A stretch of 64,000 nt of DNA from Auanema rhodensis. Lineage: Eukaryota > Nematoda > Chromadorea > Rhabditida > Rhabditidae. Positions 11,638 through 25,508 of the stretch are shown piece after piece. The stretch's first letter is position 1. Each line of letters starts with the position of its first letter. The position numbers and the translations under genes were made by a program. The notes under the pieces are model-generated. The model searched no databases. It worked only from the letters and a program-made list of their open reading frames with translations, and had not been told where the DNA came from. The stretch lies in assembly GCA_964057225.1 (NCBI GenBank), contig OZ059900.1:23451638-23515637 (forward strand). The letters run 5' to 3'.

Positions 11638-14375
11638 GTAAAATGCTTCATTTTAGTATGTAACACGCTGAAATTCGTTGCATTTGACGACTCATATGAA
11701 CAAAAATCGATTTAATCAATATTAGCCATAAGGGGCGTGCCCTCAGAATATGCTAATTTCCTTAATTTTCTAACCCCTGTTTTTTTGTCGTGAAAGTGGA
11801 ACTAGACGTTGTACGAACAATTTTGAGCTAGGTTTCATTGACATTGCATGAGTTTGAACACATGAAATCGTAAGTCAAAACCTTGTTTACAGCGAAATTT
11901 CCAAAAACTGGTTTTCCAGCATAATAAAATATTTCTCATGAGAAATACTGTGTTTTTGTATTTTTCTAGTGTTCAGCATGTAAAATGCTTCATTTTAGTA
12001 TGTAACACGCTGAAATTCGTTGCATTTGACGACTCATATGAACAAAAAATCGATTTAATCAATATTAGCCATAAGGGGCGTGCCCTCAGAATATGCTAAT
12101 TTCCTTAATTTTCTAACCCCTGTTTTTTTGTCGTGAAAGTGGAACTAGACGTTGTACAAACAATTTTGAGCTAGGTTTCATTGACATTGCATGAGTTTGA
12201 ACACATGAAATCGTAAGTCAAAACCTTGTTTACAGCGAAATTTCCAAAAACTGGTTTTCCAGCATAATAAAATATTTCTCATGGGAAATACTGTGTTTTT
12301 GTATTTTTCTAGTGTTCAGCTTGTAAAATGCTTCATTTTAGTATGTAACACGCTGAAATTCGTTGCATTTGACGACTCATATGAACAAAAATCGATTTAA
12401 TCAATATTAGCCATAAGGGGCGTGCCCTCAGAATATGCTAATTTCCTTAATTTTCTAACCCCTTTTTTTTTGTCGTGAAAGTGGAACTAGACGTTGTACG
12501 AACAATTTTGAGCTAGGTTTCATTGACATTGCAAGAGTTTGAACACATGAAATCGTAAGTCAAAACCTTGTTTACAGCGAAATTTCCAAAAACTGGTTTT
12601 CCAGCATAATAAAATATTTCTCATGGGAAATACTGTGTTTTTGTATTTTTCTAGTGTTCAGCATGTAAAATGCTTCATTTTAGTATGTAACACGCTGAAA
12701 TTCGTTGCATTTGACGACTCATATGAACAAAAATCGATTTAATCAATATTAGCCATAAGGGGCGTGCCCTCAGAATATGCTAATTTCCTTAATTTTCTAA
12801 CCCCTGTTTTTTTGTCGTGAAAGTGGAACTAGACGTTGTACGAACAATTTTGAGCTAGGTTTCATTGACATTGCATGAGTTTGAACACATGAAATCGTAA
12901 GTCAAAACCTTGTTTACAGCGAAATTTCCAAAAACTGGTTTTCCAGCATAATAAAATATTTCTCATGGGAAATACTGTGTTTTTGTATTTTTCTAGTGTT
13001 CAGCATGTAAAATGCTTCATTTTAGTATGTAACACGCTGAAATTCGTTGCATTTGACGACTCATATGAACAAAAATCGATTTAATCAATATTAGCCATAA
13101 GGGGCGTGCCCTCAGAATATGCTAATTTCCTTAATTTTCTAACCCCTGTTTTTTTGTCGTGAAAGTGGAACTAGACGTTGTACGAACAATTTTGAGCTAG
13201 GTTTCATTGACATTGCATGAGTTTGAACACATGAAATCGTAAGTCAAAACCTTGTTTACAGCGAAATTTCCAAAAACTGGTTTTCCAGCATAATAAAATA
13301 TTTCTCATGAGAAATACTGTGTTTTTGTATTTTTCTAGTGTTCAGCATGTAAAATGCTTCATTTTAGTATGTAACACGCTGAAATTCGTTGCATTTGACG
13401 ACTCATATGAACAAAAAATCGATTTAATCAATATTAGCCATAAGGGGCGTGCCCTCAGAATATGCTAATTTCCTTAATTTTCTAACCCCTGTTTTTTTGT
13501 CGTGAAAGTGGAACTAGACGTTGTACAAACAATTTTGAGCTAGGTTTCATTGACATTGCATGAGTTTGAACACATGAAATCGTAAGTCAAAACCTTGTTT
13601 ACAGCGAAATTTCCAAAAACTGGTTTTCCAGCATAATAAAATATTTCTCATGGGAAATACTGTGTTTTTGTATTTTTCTAGTGTTCAGCTTGTAAAATGC
13701 TTCATTTTAGTATGTAACACGCTGAAATTCGTTGCATTTGACGACTCATATGAACAAAAATCGATTTAATCAATATTAGCCATAAGGGGCGTGCCCTCAG
13801 AATATGCTAATTTCCTTAATTTTCTAACCCCTTTTTTTTTGTCGTGAAAGTGGAACTAGACGTTGTACGAACAATTTTGAGCTAGGTTTCATTGACATTG
13901 CAAGAGTTTGAACACATGAAATCGTAAGTCAAAACCTTGTTTACAGCGAAATTTCCAAAAACTGGTTTTCCAGCATAATAAAATATTTCTCATGGGAAAT
14001 ACTGTGTTTTTGTATTTTTCTAGTGTTCAGCATGTAAAATGCTTCATTTTAGTATGTAACACGCTGAAATTCGTTGCATTTGACGACTCATATGAACAAA
14101 AATCGATTTAATCAATATTAGCCATAAGGGGCGTGCCCTCAGAATATGCTAATTTCCTTAATTTTCTAACCCCTGTTTTTTTGTCGTGAAAGTGGAACTA
14201 GACGTTGTACGAACAATTTTGAGCTAGGTTTCATTGACATTGCATGAGTTTGAACACATGAAATCGTAAGTCAAAACCTTGTTTACAGCGAAATTTCCAA
14301 AAACTGGTTTTCCAGCATAATAAAATATTTCTCATGGGAAATACTGTGTTTTTGTATTTTTCTAGTGTTCAGCAT
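11638..14375 (+). repeat. Tandem four-monomer repeat, 2 x 1369 bp (M35-M42)
   Basis: The units are 11638-13006 and 13007-14375. Each contains, in order, an A5 monomer ending in CATGAG, an A6/GTACAAAC monomer, an AGCTTG/T9/GCAAGAG monomer and an unmodified monomer. Both units are 1369 bp and I noticed no difference between them at the tracked sites, so the duplication looks recent relative to the divergence among monomers. Confidence 0.9.
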
Positions 14376-16769
14376 GTAAAATGCTTCATTTTAGTATGTA
14401 ACACGCTGAAATTCGTTGCATTTGACGACTCATATGAACAAAAATCGATTTAATCAATATTAGCCATAAGGGGCGTGCCCTCAGAATATGCTAATTTCCT
14501 TAATTTTCTAACCCCTGTTTTTTTGTCGTGAAAGTGGAACTAGACGTTGTACGAACAATTTTGAGCTAGGTTTCATTGACATTGCATGAGTTTGAACACA
14601 TGAAATCGTAAGTCAAAACCTTGTTTACAGCGAAATATGCAAAAACTGGTTTTCCAGCATAATAAAATATTTCTCATGGGAAATACTGTGTTTTTGTATT
14701 TTTCTAGTGTTCAGCTTGTAAAATGCTTCATTTTAGTATGTAACACGCTGAAATTCGTTGCATTTGACGACTCATATGAACAAAAATCGATTTAATCAAT
14801 ATTAGCCATAAGGGGCGTGCCCTCAGAATATGCTAATTTCCTTAATTTTCTAACCCCTTTTTTTTTGTCGTGAAAGTGGAACTAGACGTTGTACGAACAA
14901 TTTTGAGCTAGGTTTCATTGACATTGCAAGAGTTTGAACACATGAAATCGTAAGTCAAAACCTTGTTTACAGCGAAATTTCCAAAAACTGGTTTTCCAGC
15001 ATAATAAAATATTTCTCATGGGAAATACTGTGTTTTTGTATTTTTCTAGTGTTCAGCATGTAAAATGCTTCATTTTAGTATGTAACACGCTGAAATTCGT
15101 TGCATTTGACGACTCATATGAACAAAAATCGATTTAATCAATATTAGCCATAAGGGGCGTGCCCTCAGAATATGCTAATTTCCTTAATTTTCTAACCCAT
15201 GTTTTTTTGTCGTGAAAGTGGAACTAGACGTTGTACGAACAATTTTGAGCTAGGTTTCATTGACATTGCATGAGTTTGAACACATGAAATCGTAAGTCAA
15301 AACCTTGTTTACAGCGAAATTTCCAAAAACTGGTTTTCCAGCATAATAAAATATTTCTCATGGGAAATACTGTGTTTTTGTATTTTTCTAGTGTTCAGCT
15401 TGTAAAATGCTTCATTTTAGTATGTAACACGCTGAAATTCGTTGCATTTGACGACTCATATGAACAAAAATCGATTTAATCAATATTAGCCATAAGGGGC
15501 GTGCCCTCAGAATATGCTAATTTCCTTAATTTTCTAACCCCTTTTTTTTTGTCGTGAAAGTGGAACTAGACGTTGTACGAACAATTTTGAGCTAGGTTTC
15601 ATTGACATTGCAAGAGTTTGAACACATGAAATCGTAAGTCAAAACCTTGTTTACAGCGAAATTTCCAAAAACTGGTTTTCCAGCATAATAAAATATTTCT
15701 CATGGGAAATACTGTGTTTTTGTATTTTTCTAGTGTTCAGCATGTAAAATGCTTCATTTTAGTATGTAACACGCTGAAATTCGTTGCATTTGACGACTCA
15801 TATGAACAAAAATCGATTTAATCAATATTAGCCATAAGGGGCGTGCCCTCAGAATATGCTAATTTCCTTAATTTTCTAACCCCTGTTTTTTTGTCGTGAA
15901 AGTGGAACTAGACGTTGTACGAACAATTTTGAGCTAGGTTTCATTGACATTGCATGAGTTTGAACACATGAAATCGTAAGTCAAAACCTTGTTTACAGCG
16001 AAATTTCCAAAAACTGGTTTTCCAGCATAATAAAATATTTCTCATGGGAAATACTGTGTTTTTGTATTTTTCTAGTGTTCAGCATGTAAAATGCTTCATT
16101 TTAGTATGTAACACGCTGAAATTCGTTGCATTTGACGACTCATATGAACAAAAATCGATTTAATCAATATTAGCCATAAGGGGCGTGCCCTCAGAATATG
16201 CTAATTTCCTTAATTTTCTAACCCCTGTTTTTTTGTCGTGAAAGTGGAACTAGACGTTGTACGAACAATTTTGAGCTAGGTTTCATTGACATTGCATGAG
16301 TTTGAACACATGAAATCGTAAGTCAAAACCTTGTTTACAGCGAAATATGCAAAAACTGGTTTTCCAGCATAATAAAATATTTCTCATGGGAAATACTGTG
16401 TTTTTGTATTTTTCTAGTGTTCAGCATGTGAAATGCTTCATTTGAGTATGTAACACGCTGAAATTCGTTGCATTTGACGACTCATATGAACAAAAATCGA
16501 TTTAATCAATATTAGCCATAAGGGGCGTGCCCTCAGAATATGCTAATTTCCTTAATTTTCTAACCCCTGTTTTTTTGTCGTGAAAGTGGAACTAGACGTT
16601 GTACGAACAATTTTGAGGTAGGTTTCATTGACATTGCATGAGTTTGAACACATGCAATCGTAAGTCAAAACTTTGTTTACAGCGAAATTTTCAAAAACTG
16701 GTTTTCCAGCATAATAAAATATTTCTCATGGGAAATACTGTGTTTTTGTATTTTTCTAGTGTTCAGCAT
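14376..16769 (+). repeat. Seven-monomer block, copy 1 (M43-M49)
   Basis: The order of marks is AATATGC, AGCTTG/T9, ACCCATG, AGCTTG/T9, unmodified, AATATGC, then a CATTTGAG/ATGCAATCG monomer. The same order recurs at 17454-19847, 3078 bp (9 monomers) later. In copy 1 the last monomer has GTGAAATG at its start and GAGGTAGG, where copy 2 has GTAAAATG and GAGCTAGG. Confidence 0.88.
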
Positions 16770-17453
16770 GTAAAATGCTTCATTTTAGTATGTAACACGC
16801 TGAAATTCGTTGCATTTGACGACTCATATGAACAAAAATCGATTTAATCAATATTAGCCATAAGGGGCGTGCCCTCAGAATATGCTAATTTCCTTAATTT
16901 TCTAACCCCTGTTTTTTTGTCGTGAAAGTGGAACTAGACGTTGTACGAACAATTTTGAGCTAGGTTTCATTGACATTGCATGAGTTTGAACACATGCAAT
17001 CGTAAGTCAAAACTTTGTTTACAGCGAAATTTTCAAAAACTGGTTTTCCAGCATAATAAAATATTTCTCATGGGAAATACTGTGTTTTTGTATTTTTCTA
17101 GTGTTCAGCATGTAAAATGCTTCATTTTAGTATGTAACACGCTGAAATTCGTTGCATTTGACGACTCATATGAACAAAAATCGATTTAATCAATATTAGC
17201 CATAAGGGGCGTGCCCTCAGAATATGCTAATTTCCTTAATTTTCTAACCCCTTTTTTTTTGTCGTGAAAGTGGAACTAGACGTTGTACGAACAATTTTGA
17301 GCTAGGTTTCATTGACATTGCAAGAGTTTGAACACATGAAATCGTAAGTCAAAACCTTGTTTACAGCGAAATTTCCAAAAACTGGTTTTCCAGCATAATA
17401 AAATATTTCTCATGGGAAATACTGTGTTTTTGTATTTTTCTAGTGTTCAGCAT

Positions 17454-19847
17454 GTAAAATGCTTCATTTTAGTATGTAACACGCTGAAATTCGTTGCATT
17501 TGACGACTCATATGAACAAAAATCGATTTAATCAATATTAGCCATAAGGGGCGTGCCCTCAGAATATGCTAATTTCCTTAATTTTCTAACCCCTGTTTTT
17601 TTGTCGTGAAAGTGGAACTAGACGTTGTACGAACAATTTTGAGCTAGGTTTCATTGACATTGCATGAGTTTGAACACATGAAATCGTAAGTCAAAACCTT
17701 GTTTACAGCGAAATATGCAAAAACTGGTTTTCCAGCATAATAAAATATTTCTCATGGGAAATACTGTGTTTTTGTATTTTTCTAGTGTTCAGCTTGTAAA
17801 ATGCTTCATTTTAGTATGTAACACGCTGAAATTCGTTGCATTTGACGACTCATATGAACAAAAATCGATTTAATCAATATTAGCCATAAGGGGCGTGCCC
17901 TCAGAATATGCTAATTTCCTTAATTTTCTAACCCCTTTTTTTTTGTCGTGAAAGTGGAACTAGACGTTGTACGAACAATTTTGAGCTAGGTTTCATTGAC
18001 ATTGCAAGAGTTTGAACACATGAAATCGTAAGTCAAAACCTTGTTTACAGCGAAATTTCCAAAAACTGGTTTTCCAGCATAATAAAATATTTCTCATGGG
18101 AAATACTGTGTTTTTGTATTTTTCTAGTGTTCAGCATGTAAAATGCTTCATTTTAGTATGTAACACGCTGAAATTCGTTGCATTTGACGACTCATATGAA
18201 CAAAAATCGATTTAATCAATATTAGCCATAAGGGGCGTGCCCTCAGAATATGCTAATTTCCTTAATTTTCTAACCCATGTTTTTTTGTCGTGAAAGTGGA
18301 ACTAGACGTTGTACGAACAATTTTGAGCTAGGTTTCATTGACATTGCATGAGTTTGAACACATGAAATCGTAAGTCAAAACCTTGTTTACAGCGAAATTT
18401 CCAAAAACTGGTTTTCCAGCATAATAAAATATTTCTCATGGGAAATACTGTGTTTTTGTATTTTTCTAGTGTTCAGCTTGTAAAATGCTTCATTTTAGTA
18501 TGTAACACGCTGAAATTCGTTGCATTTGACGACTCATATGAACAAAAATCGATTTAATCAATATTAGCCATAAGGGGCGTGCCCTCAGAATATGCTAATT
18601 TCCTTAATTTTCTAACCCCTTTTTTTTTGTCGTGAAAGTGGAACTAGACGTTGTACGAACAATTTTGAGCTAGGTTTCATTGACATTGCAAGAGTTTGAA
18701 CACATGAAATCGTAAGTCAAAACCTTGTTTACAGCGAAATTTCCAAAAACTGGTTTTCCAGCATAATAAAATATTTCTCATGGGAAATACTGTGTTTTTG
18801 TATTTTTCTAGTGTTCAGCATGTAAAATGCTTCATTTTAGTATGTAACACGCTGAAATTCGTTGCATTTGACGACTCATATGAACAAAAATCGATTTAAT
18901 CAATATTAGCCATAAGGGGCGTGCCCTCAGAATATGCTAATTTCCTTAATTTTCTAACCCCTGTTTTTTTGTCGTGAAAGTGGAACTAGACGTTGTACGA
19001 ACAATTTTGAGCTAGGTTTCATTGACATTGCATGAGTTTGAACACATGAAATCGTAAGTCAAAACCTTGTTTACAGCGAAATTTCCAAAAACTGGTTTTC
19101 CAGCATAATAAAATATTTCTCATGGGAAATACTGTGTTTTTGTATTTTTCTAGTGTTCAGCATGTAAAATGCTTCATTTTAGTATGTAACACGCTGAAAT
19201 TCGTTGCATTTGACGACTCATATGAACAAAAATCGATTTAATCAATATTAGCCATAAGGGGCGTGCCCTCAGAATATGCTAATTTCCTTAATTTTCTAAC
19301 CCCTGTTTTTTTGTCGTGAAAGTGGAACTAGACGTTGTACGAACAATTTTGAGCTAGGTTTCATTGACATTGCATGAGTTTGAACACATGAAATCGTAAG
19401 TCAAAACCTTGTTTACAGCGAAATATGCAAAAACTGGTTTTCCAGCATAATAAAATATTTCTCATGGGAAATACTGTGTTTTTGTATTTTTCTAGTGTTC
19501 AGCATGTAAAATGCTTCATTTGAGTATGTAACACGCTGAAATTCGTTGCATTTGACGACTCATATGAACAAAAATCGATTTAATCAATATTAGCCATAAG
19601 GGGCGTGCCCTCAGAATATGCTAATTTCCTTAATTTTCTAACCCCTGTTTTTTTGTCGTGAAAGTGGAACTAGACGTTGTACGAACAATTTTGAGCTAGG
19701 TTTCATTGACATTGCATGAGTTTGAACACATGCAATCGTAAGTCAAAACTTTGTTTACAGCGAAATTTTCAAAAACTGGTTTTCCAGCATAATAAAATAT
19801 TTCTCATGGGAAATACTGTGTTTTTGTATTTTTCTAGTGTTCAGCAT
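17454..19847 (+). repeat. Seven-monomer block, copy 2 (M52-M58)
   Basis: This is the second copy of the M43-M49 order, the same 2394 bp long. The two copies are separated by M50 (an ATGCAATCG monomer) and M51 (T9/GCAAGAG without AGCTTG), so the full repeat period is nine monomers. The two marks that differ in the last monomer show that some change followed the duplication. Confidence 0.88.
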
Positions 19848-21896
19848 GTAAAATGCTTCATTTTAGTATGTAACACGCTGAAATTCGTTGCATTTGACGA
19901 CTCATATGAACAAAAATCGATTTAATCAATATTAGCCATAAGGGGCGTGCCCTCAGAATATGCTAATTTCCTTAATTTTCTAACCCCTGTTTTTTTGTCG
20001 TGAAAGTGGAACTAGACGTTGTACGAACAATTTTGAGCTAGGTTTCATTGACATTGCATGAGTTTGAACACATGAAATCGTAAGTCAAAACCTTGTTTAC
20101 AGCGAAATTTCCAAAAACTGGTTTTCCAGCATAATAAAATATTTCTCATGGGAAACACTGTGTTTTTGTATTTTTCTAGTGTTCAGCTTGTAAAATGTTT
20201 CATTTTAGTATGTAACACGCTGAAATTCGTTGCATTTGACGACTCATATGAACAAAAATCGATTTAATCAATATTAGCCATAAGGGGCGTGCCCTCAGAA
20301 TATGCTAATTTCCTTAATTTTCTAACCCCTTTTTTTTGTCGTGAAAGTGGAACTAGACGTTGTACGAACAATTTTGAGCTAGGTTTCATTGACATTGCAT
20401 GAGTTTGAACACATGAAATCGTAAGTCAAAACCTTGTTTACAGCGAAATTTCCAAAAACTGGTTTTCCAGCATAATAAAATATTTCTCATGGGAAATACT
20501 GTGTTTTTGTATTTTTCTAGTGTTCAGCATGTAAAATGCTTCATTTTAGTATGTAACACGCTGAAATTCGTTGCATTTGACGACTCATATGAACAAAAAT
20601 CGATTTAATCAATATTAGCCATAAGGGGCGTGCCCTCAGAATATGCTAATTTCCTTAATTTTCTAACCCCTGTTTTTTTGTCGTGAAAGTGGAACTAGAC
20701 GTTGTACGAACAATTTTGAGCTAGGTTTCATTGACATTGCATGAGTTTGAACACATGAAATCGTAAGTCAAAACCTTGTTTACAGCGAAATTTCCAAAAA
20801 CTGGTTTTCCAGCATAATAAAATATTTCTCATGGGAAATACTGTGTTTTTGTATTTTTCTAGTGTTCAGCATGTAAAATGCTTCATTTTAGTATGTAACA
20901 CGCTGAAATTCGTTGCATTTGACGACTCATATGAACAAAAATCGATTTAATCAATATTAGCCATAAGGGGCGTGCCCTCAGAATATGCTAATTTCCTTAA
21001 TTTTCTAACCCCTGTTTTTTTGTCGTGAAAGTGGAACTAGACGTTGTACGAACAATTTTGAGCTAGGTTTCATTGACATTGCATGAGTTTGAACACATGC
21101 AATCGTAAGTCAAAACTTTGTTTACAGCGAAATTTTCAAAAACTGGTTTTCCAGCATAATAAAATATTTCTCATGGGAAATACTGTGTTTTTGTATTTTT
21201 CTAGTGTTCAGCATGTAAAATGCTTCATTTTAGTATGTAACACGCTGAAATTCGTTGCATTTGACGACTCATATGAACAAAAATCGATTTAATCAATATT
21301 AGCCATAAGGGGCGTGCCCTCAGAATATGCTAATTTCCTTAATTTTCTAACCCCTTTTTTTTGTCGTGAAAGTGGAACTAGACGTTGTACGAACAATTTT
21401 GAGCTAGGTTTCATTGACATTGTATGAGTTTGAACACATGAAATCGTAAGTCAAAGCCTTGTTTACAGCGAAATTTCCAAAAACTGGTTTTCCAGCATAA
21501 TAAAATATTTCTCATGGGAAATACTGTGTTTTTGTATTTTTCTAGTGTTCAGCTTGTAAAATGCTTCATTTTAGTATGTAACACGCTGAAATTCGTTGCA
21601 TTTGACGACTCATATGAACAAAAATCGATTTAATCAATATTAGCCATAAGGGGCGTGCCCTCAGAATATGCTAATTTCCTTAATTTTCTAACCCCTTTTT
21701 TTTGTCGTGAAAGTGGAACTAGACGTTGTACGAACAATTTTGAGCTAGGTTTCATTGACATTGCATGAGTTTGAACACATGAAATCGTAAGTCAAAACCT
21801 TGTTTACAGCGAAATTTCCAAAAACTGGTTTTCCAGCATAATAAAATATTTCTCATGGGAAATACTGTGTTTTTGTATTTTTCTAGTGTTCAGCAT

Positions 21897-23264
21897 GTAA
21901 AATGCTTCATTTTAGTATGTAACACGCTGAAATTCGTTGCATTTGACGACTCATATGAACAAAAATCGATTTAATCAATATTAGCCATAAGGGGCGTGCC
22001 CTCAGAATATGCTAATTTCCTTAATTTTCTAACCCCTGTTTTTTTGTCGTGAAAGTGGAACTAGACGTTGTACGAACAATTTTGAGCTAGGTTTCATTGA
22101 CATTGCATGAGTTTGAACACATGCAATCGTAAGTCAAAACTTTGTTTACAGCGAAATTTTCAAAAACTGGTTTTCCAGCATAATAAAATATTTCTCATGG
22201 GAAATACTGTGTTTTTGTATTTTTCTAGTGTTCAGCATGTAAAATGCTTCATTTTAGTATGTAACACGCTATAATTCGTTGCATTTGACGACTCATATGA
22301 ACAAAAATCGATTTAATCAATATTAGCCATAAGGGGCGTGCCCTCAGAATATGCTAATTTCCTTAATTTTCTAACCCCTGTTTTTTTGTCGTGAAAGTGG
22401 AACTAGACGTTGTACGAACAATTTTGAGCTAGGTTTCATTGACATTGTATGAGTTTGAACACATGCAATCGTAAGTCAAAACTTTGTTTACAGCGAAATT
22501 TTCGAAAAAACTGGTTTTCCAGCATAATAAAATATTTCTCATGGGAAATACTGTGTTTTTGTATTTTTCTAGTGTTCAGCATGTAAAATGCTTCATTTTA
22601 GTATGTAACACGCTGAAATTCGTTGCATTTGACGACTCATATGAACAAAAATCGATTTAATCAATATTAGCCATAAGGGGCGTGCCTCAGACTAAGCTAA
22701 TTTCCTTAATTTTCTAACCCCTGTTTTTTTGTCGTGAAAGTGGAACTAGACGTTGTACGAACAATTTTGAGCTAGGTTTCATTGACATTGCATGAGTTTG
22801 AACACATGAAATCGTAAGTCAAAACCTTGTTTACAGCGAAATTTCCAAAAACTGGTTTTCCAGCATAATAAAATATTTCTCATGGGAAATACTGTGTTTT
22901 TGTATTTTTCTAGTGTTCAGCATGTGAAATGCTTCATTTGAGTATGTAACACGCTGAAATTCGTTGCATTTGACGACTCATATGAACAAAAATCGATTTA
23001 ATCAATATTAGCCATAAGGGGCGTGCCCTCAGAATATGCTAATTTCCTTAATTTTCTAACCCCTTTTTTTTGTCGTGAAAGTGGAACTAGACGTTGTACG
23101 AACAATTTTGAGCTAGGTTTCATTGACATTGCATGAGTTTGAACACATGAAATCGTAAGTCAAAACCTTGTTTACAGCGAAATTTCCAAAAACTGGTTTT
23201 CCAGCATAATAAAATATTTCTCATGGGAAATACTGTGTTTTTGTATTTTTCTAGTGTTCAGCAT
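21897..23264 (+). repeat. Four-monomer run repeated with 1710-bp period, copy 1 (M65-M68)
   Basis: The order is an ATGCAATCG monomer, a monomer with CGCTATAATTCG and GTATGAG, a 341-bp monomer with GTGCCTCAG and ACTAAGCTAA, then one with GTGAAATG and CATTTGAG. M66 is the only 344-bp monomer because CAAAAACTGG reads CGAAAAAACTGG. The run recurs at 23607-24973, five monomers on. Confidence 0.88.
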
Positions 23265-23606
23265 GTAAAATGCTTCATTTTAGTATGTAACACGCTGAAA
23301 TTCGTTGCATTTGACGACTCATATGAACAAAAATCGATTTAATCAATATTAGCCATAAGGGGCGTGCCCTCAGAATATGCTAATTTCCTTAATTTTCTAA
23401 CCCCTGTTTTTTTGTCGTGAAAGTGGAACTAGACGTTGTACGAACAATTTTGAGCTAGGTTTCATTGACATTGCATGAGTTTGAACACATGAAATCGTAA
23501 GTCAAAACCTTGTTTACAGCGAAATTTCCAAAAACTGGTTTTCCAGCATAATAAAATATTTCTCATGGGAAATACTGTGTTTTTGTATTTTTCTAGTGTT
23601 CAGCAT

Positions 23607-24973
23607 GTAAAATGCTTCATTTTAGTATGTAACACGCTGAAATTCGTTGCATTTGACGACTCATATGAACAAAAATCGATTTAATCAATATTAGCCATAA
23701 GGGGCGTGCCCTCAGAATATGCTAATTTCCTTAATTTTCTAACCCCTGTTTTTTTGTCGTGAAAGTGGAACTAGACGTTGTACGAACAATTTTGAGCTAG
23801 GTTTCATTGACATTGCATGAGTTTGAACACATGCAATCGTAAGTCAAAACTTTGTTTACAGCGAAATTTTCAAAAACTGGTTTTCCAGCATAATAAAATA
23901 TTTCTCATGGGAAATACTGTGTTTTTGTATTTTTCTAGTGTTCAGCATGTAAAATGCTTCATTTTAGTATGTAACACGCTATAATTCGTTGCATTTGACG
24001 ACTCATATGAACAAAAATCGATTTAATCAATATTAGCCATAAGGGGCGTGCCCTCAGAATATGCTAATTTCCTTAATTTTCTAACCCCTGTTTTTTTGTC
24101 GTGAAAGTGGAACTAGACGTTGTACGAACAATTTTGAGCTAGGTTTCATTGACATTGTATGAGTTTGAACACATGCAATCGTAAGTCAAAACTTTGTTTA
24201 CAGCGAAATTTTCAAAAACTGGTTTTCCAGCATAATAAAAAATTTCTCATGGGAAATACTGTGTTTTTGTATTTTTCTAGTGTTCAGCATGTAAAATGCT
24301 TCATTTTAGTATGTAACACGCTGAAATTCGTTGCATTTGACGACTCATATGAACAAAAATCGATTTAATCAATATTAGCCATAAGGGGCGTGCCTCAGAC
24401 TAAGCTAATTTCCTTAATTTTCTAACCCCTGTTTTTTTGTCGTGAAAGTGGAACTAGACGTTGTACGAACAATTTTGAGCTAGGTTTCATTGACATTGCA
24501 TGAGTTTGAACACATGAAATCGTAAGTCAAAACCTTGTTTACAGCGAAATTTCCAAAAACTGGTTTTCCAGCATAATAAAATATTTCTCATGGGAAATAC
24601 TGTGTTTTTGTATTTTTCTAGTGTTCAGCATGTGAAATGCTTCATTTGAGTATGTAACACGCTGAAATTCGTTGCATTTGACGACTCATATGAACAAAAA
24701 TCGATTTAATCAATATTAGCCATAAGGGGCGTGCCCTCAGAATATGCTAATTTCCTTAATTTTCTAACCCCTGTTTTTTTGTCGTGAAAGTGGAACTAGA
24801 CGTTGTACGAACAATTTTGAGCTAGGTTTCATTGACATTGCATGAGTTTGAACACATGAAATCGTAAGTCAAAACCTTGTTTACAGCGAAATTTCCAAAA
24901 ACTGGTTTTCCAGCTCAATAAAATATTTCTCATGGGAAATACTGTGTTTTTGTATTTTTCTAGTGTTCAGCAT
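23607..24973 (+). repeat. Four-monomer run repeated with 1710-bp period, copy 2 (M70-M73)
   Basis: This has the same order of rare marks as 21897-23264, including CGCTATAATTCG and ACTAAGCTAA, which I found only in these two places. M71 lacks the 2-bp gain of M66 and instead has AAAAAATTTCTC. M73 has the normal CCCCTG run and CTCAAT, where M68 has a T8 run and CATAAT. Its right end therefore belongs to the next variant family, which suggests a crossover inside this monomer. Confidence 0.86.
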
Positions 24974-25315
24974 GTAAAATGCTTCATTTTAGTATGTAAC
25001 ACGCTGAAATTCGTTGCATTTGACGACTCATATGAACAAAAATCGATTTAATCAATATTAGCCATAAGGGGCGTGCCCTCAGAATATGCTAATTTCCTTA
25101 ATTTTCTAACCCCTGTTTTTTTGTCGTGAAAGTGGAACTAGACGTTGTACGAACAATTTTGAGCTAGGTTTCATTGACATTGCATGAGTTTGAACACATG
25201 AAATCGTAAGTCAAAACCTTGTTTACAGCGAAATTTCCAAAAACTGGTTTTCCAGCTCAATAAAATATTTCTCATGGGAAATACTGTGTTTTTGTATTTT
25301 TCTAGTGTTCAGCAT

Positions 25316-25508
25316 GTAAAATGCTTCATTTTAGTATGTAACACGCTGAAATTCGTTGCATTTGACGACTCATATGAACAAAAATCGATTTAATCAATAT
25401 TAGCCATAAGGGGCGTGCCCTCAGAATATGCTAAAACTGGTTTTCCAGCATAATAAAATATTTCTCATGGGAAATACTGTGTTTTTGTATTTTTCTAGTG
25501 TTCAGCAT
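25316..25508 (+). repeat. Truncated 193-bp monomer, copy 1 (M75)
   Basis: The monomer jumps from GCTAA (position 119) straight to AACTGG (position 269), losing 149 bp. Two A bases on each side of the break are interchangeable, so the exact edge is ambiguous by 2 bp. Everything before and after the gap is normal. The lost part includes the T7 run and the second TTGCAT block. It is identical in form to M80 and M84. Confidence 0.97.

Larger units (their letters stand above)
11638..21896 (+). repeat. Array domain 2: AGCTTG / T9 / GCAAGAG variant family (M35-M64)
   Basis: Three linked marks define this domain: AGCTTG for AGCATG at the monomer junction, CCCC followed by T9 (G to T inside CCCCTG), and GCAAGAG for GCATGAG. 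All three occur together in M37, M41, M44, M46, M53 and M55. M51 has T9 and GCAAGAG without AGCTTG. M60 and M64 have AGCTTG with a T8 run, one base shorter, and without GCAAGAG. AATATGC for AATTTCC marks M43, M48, M52 and M57, and ACCCATG marks M45 and M54. I found none of the AGCTTG or GCAAGAG marks outside this domain. No gene is present. Confidence 0.9.

Noticed and set aside
12461-12472. T7, T8 and T9 runs as functional terminators or microsatellites
   Set aside because: The T9 form comes from a single G-to-T change (CCCCTG to CCCCTT) and the T8 form is one base shorter; these are ordinary homopolymer variants and could include sequencing error. No hairpin sits before them that would make a terminator.
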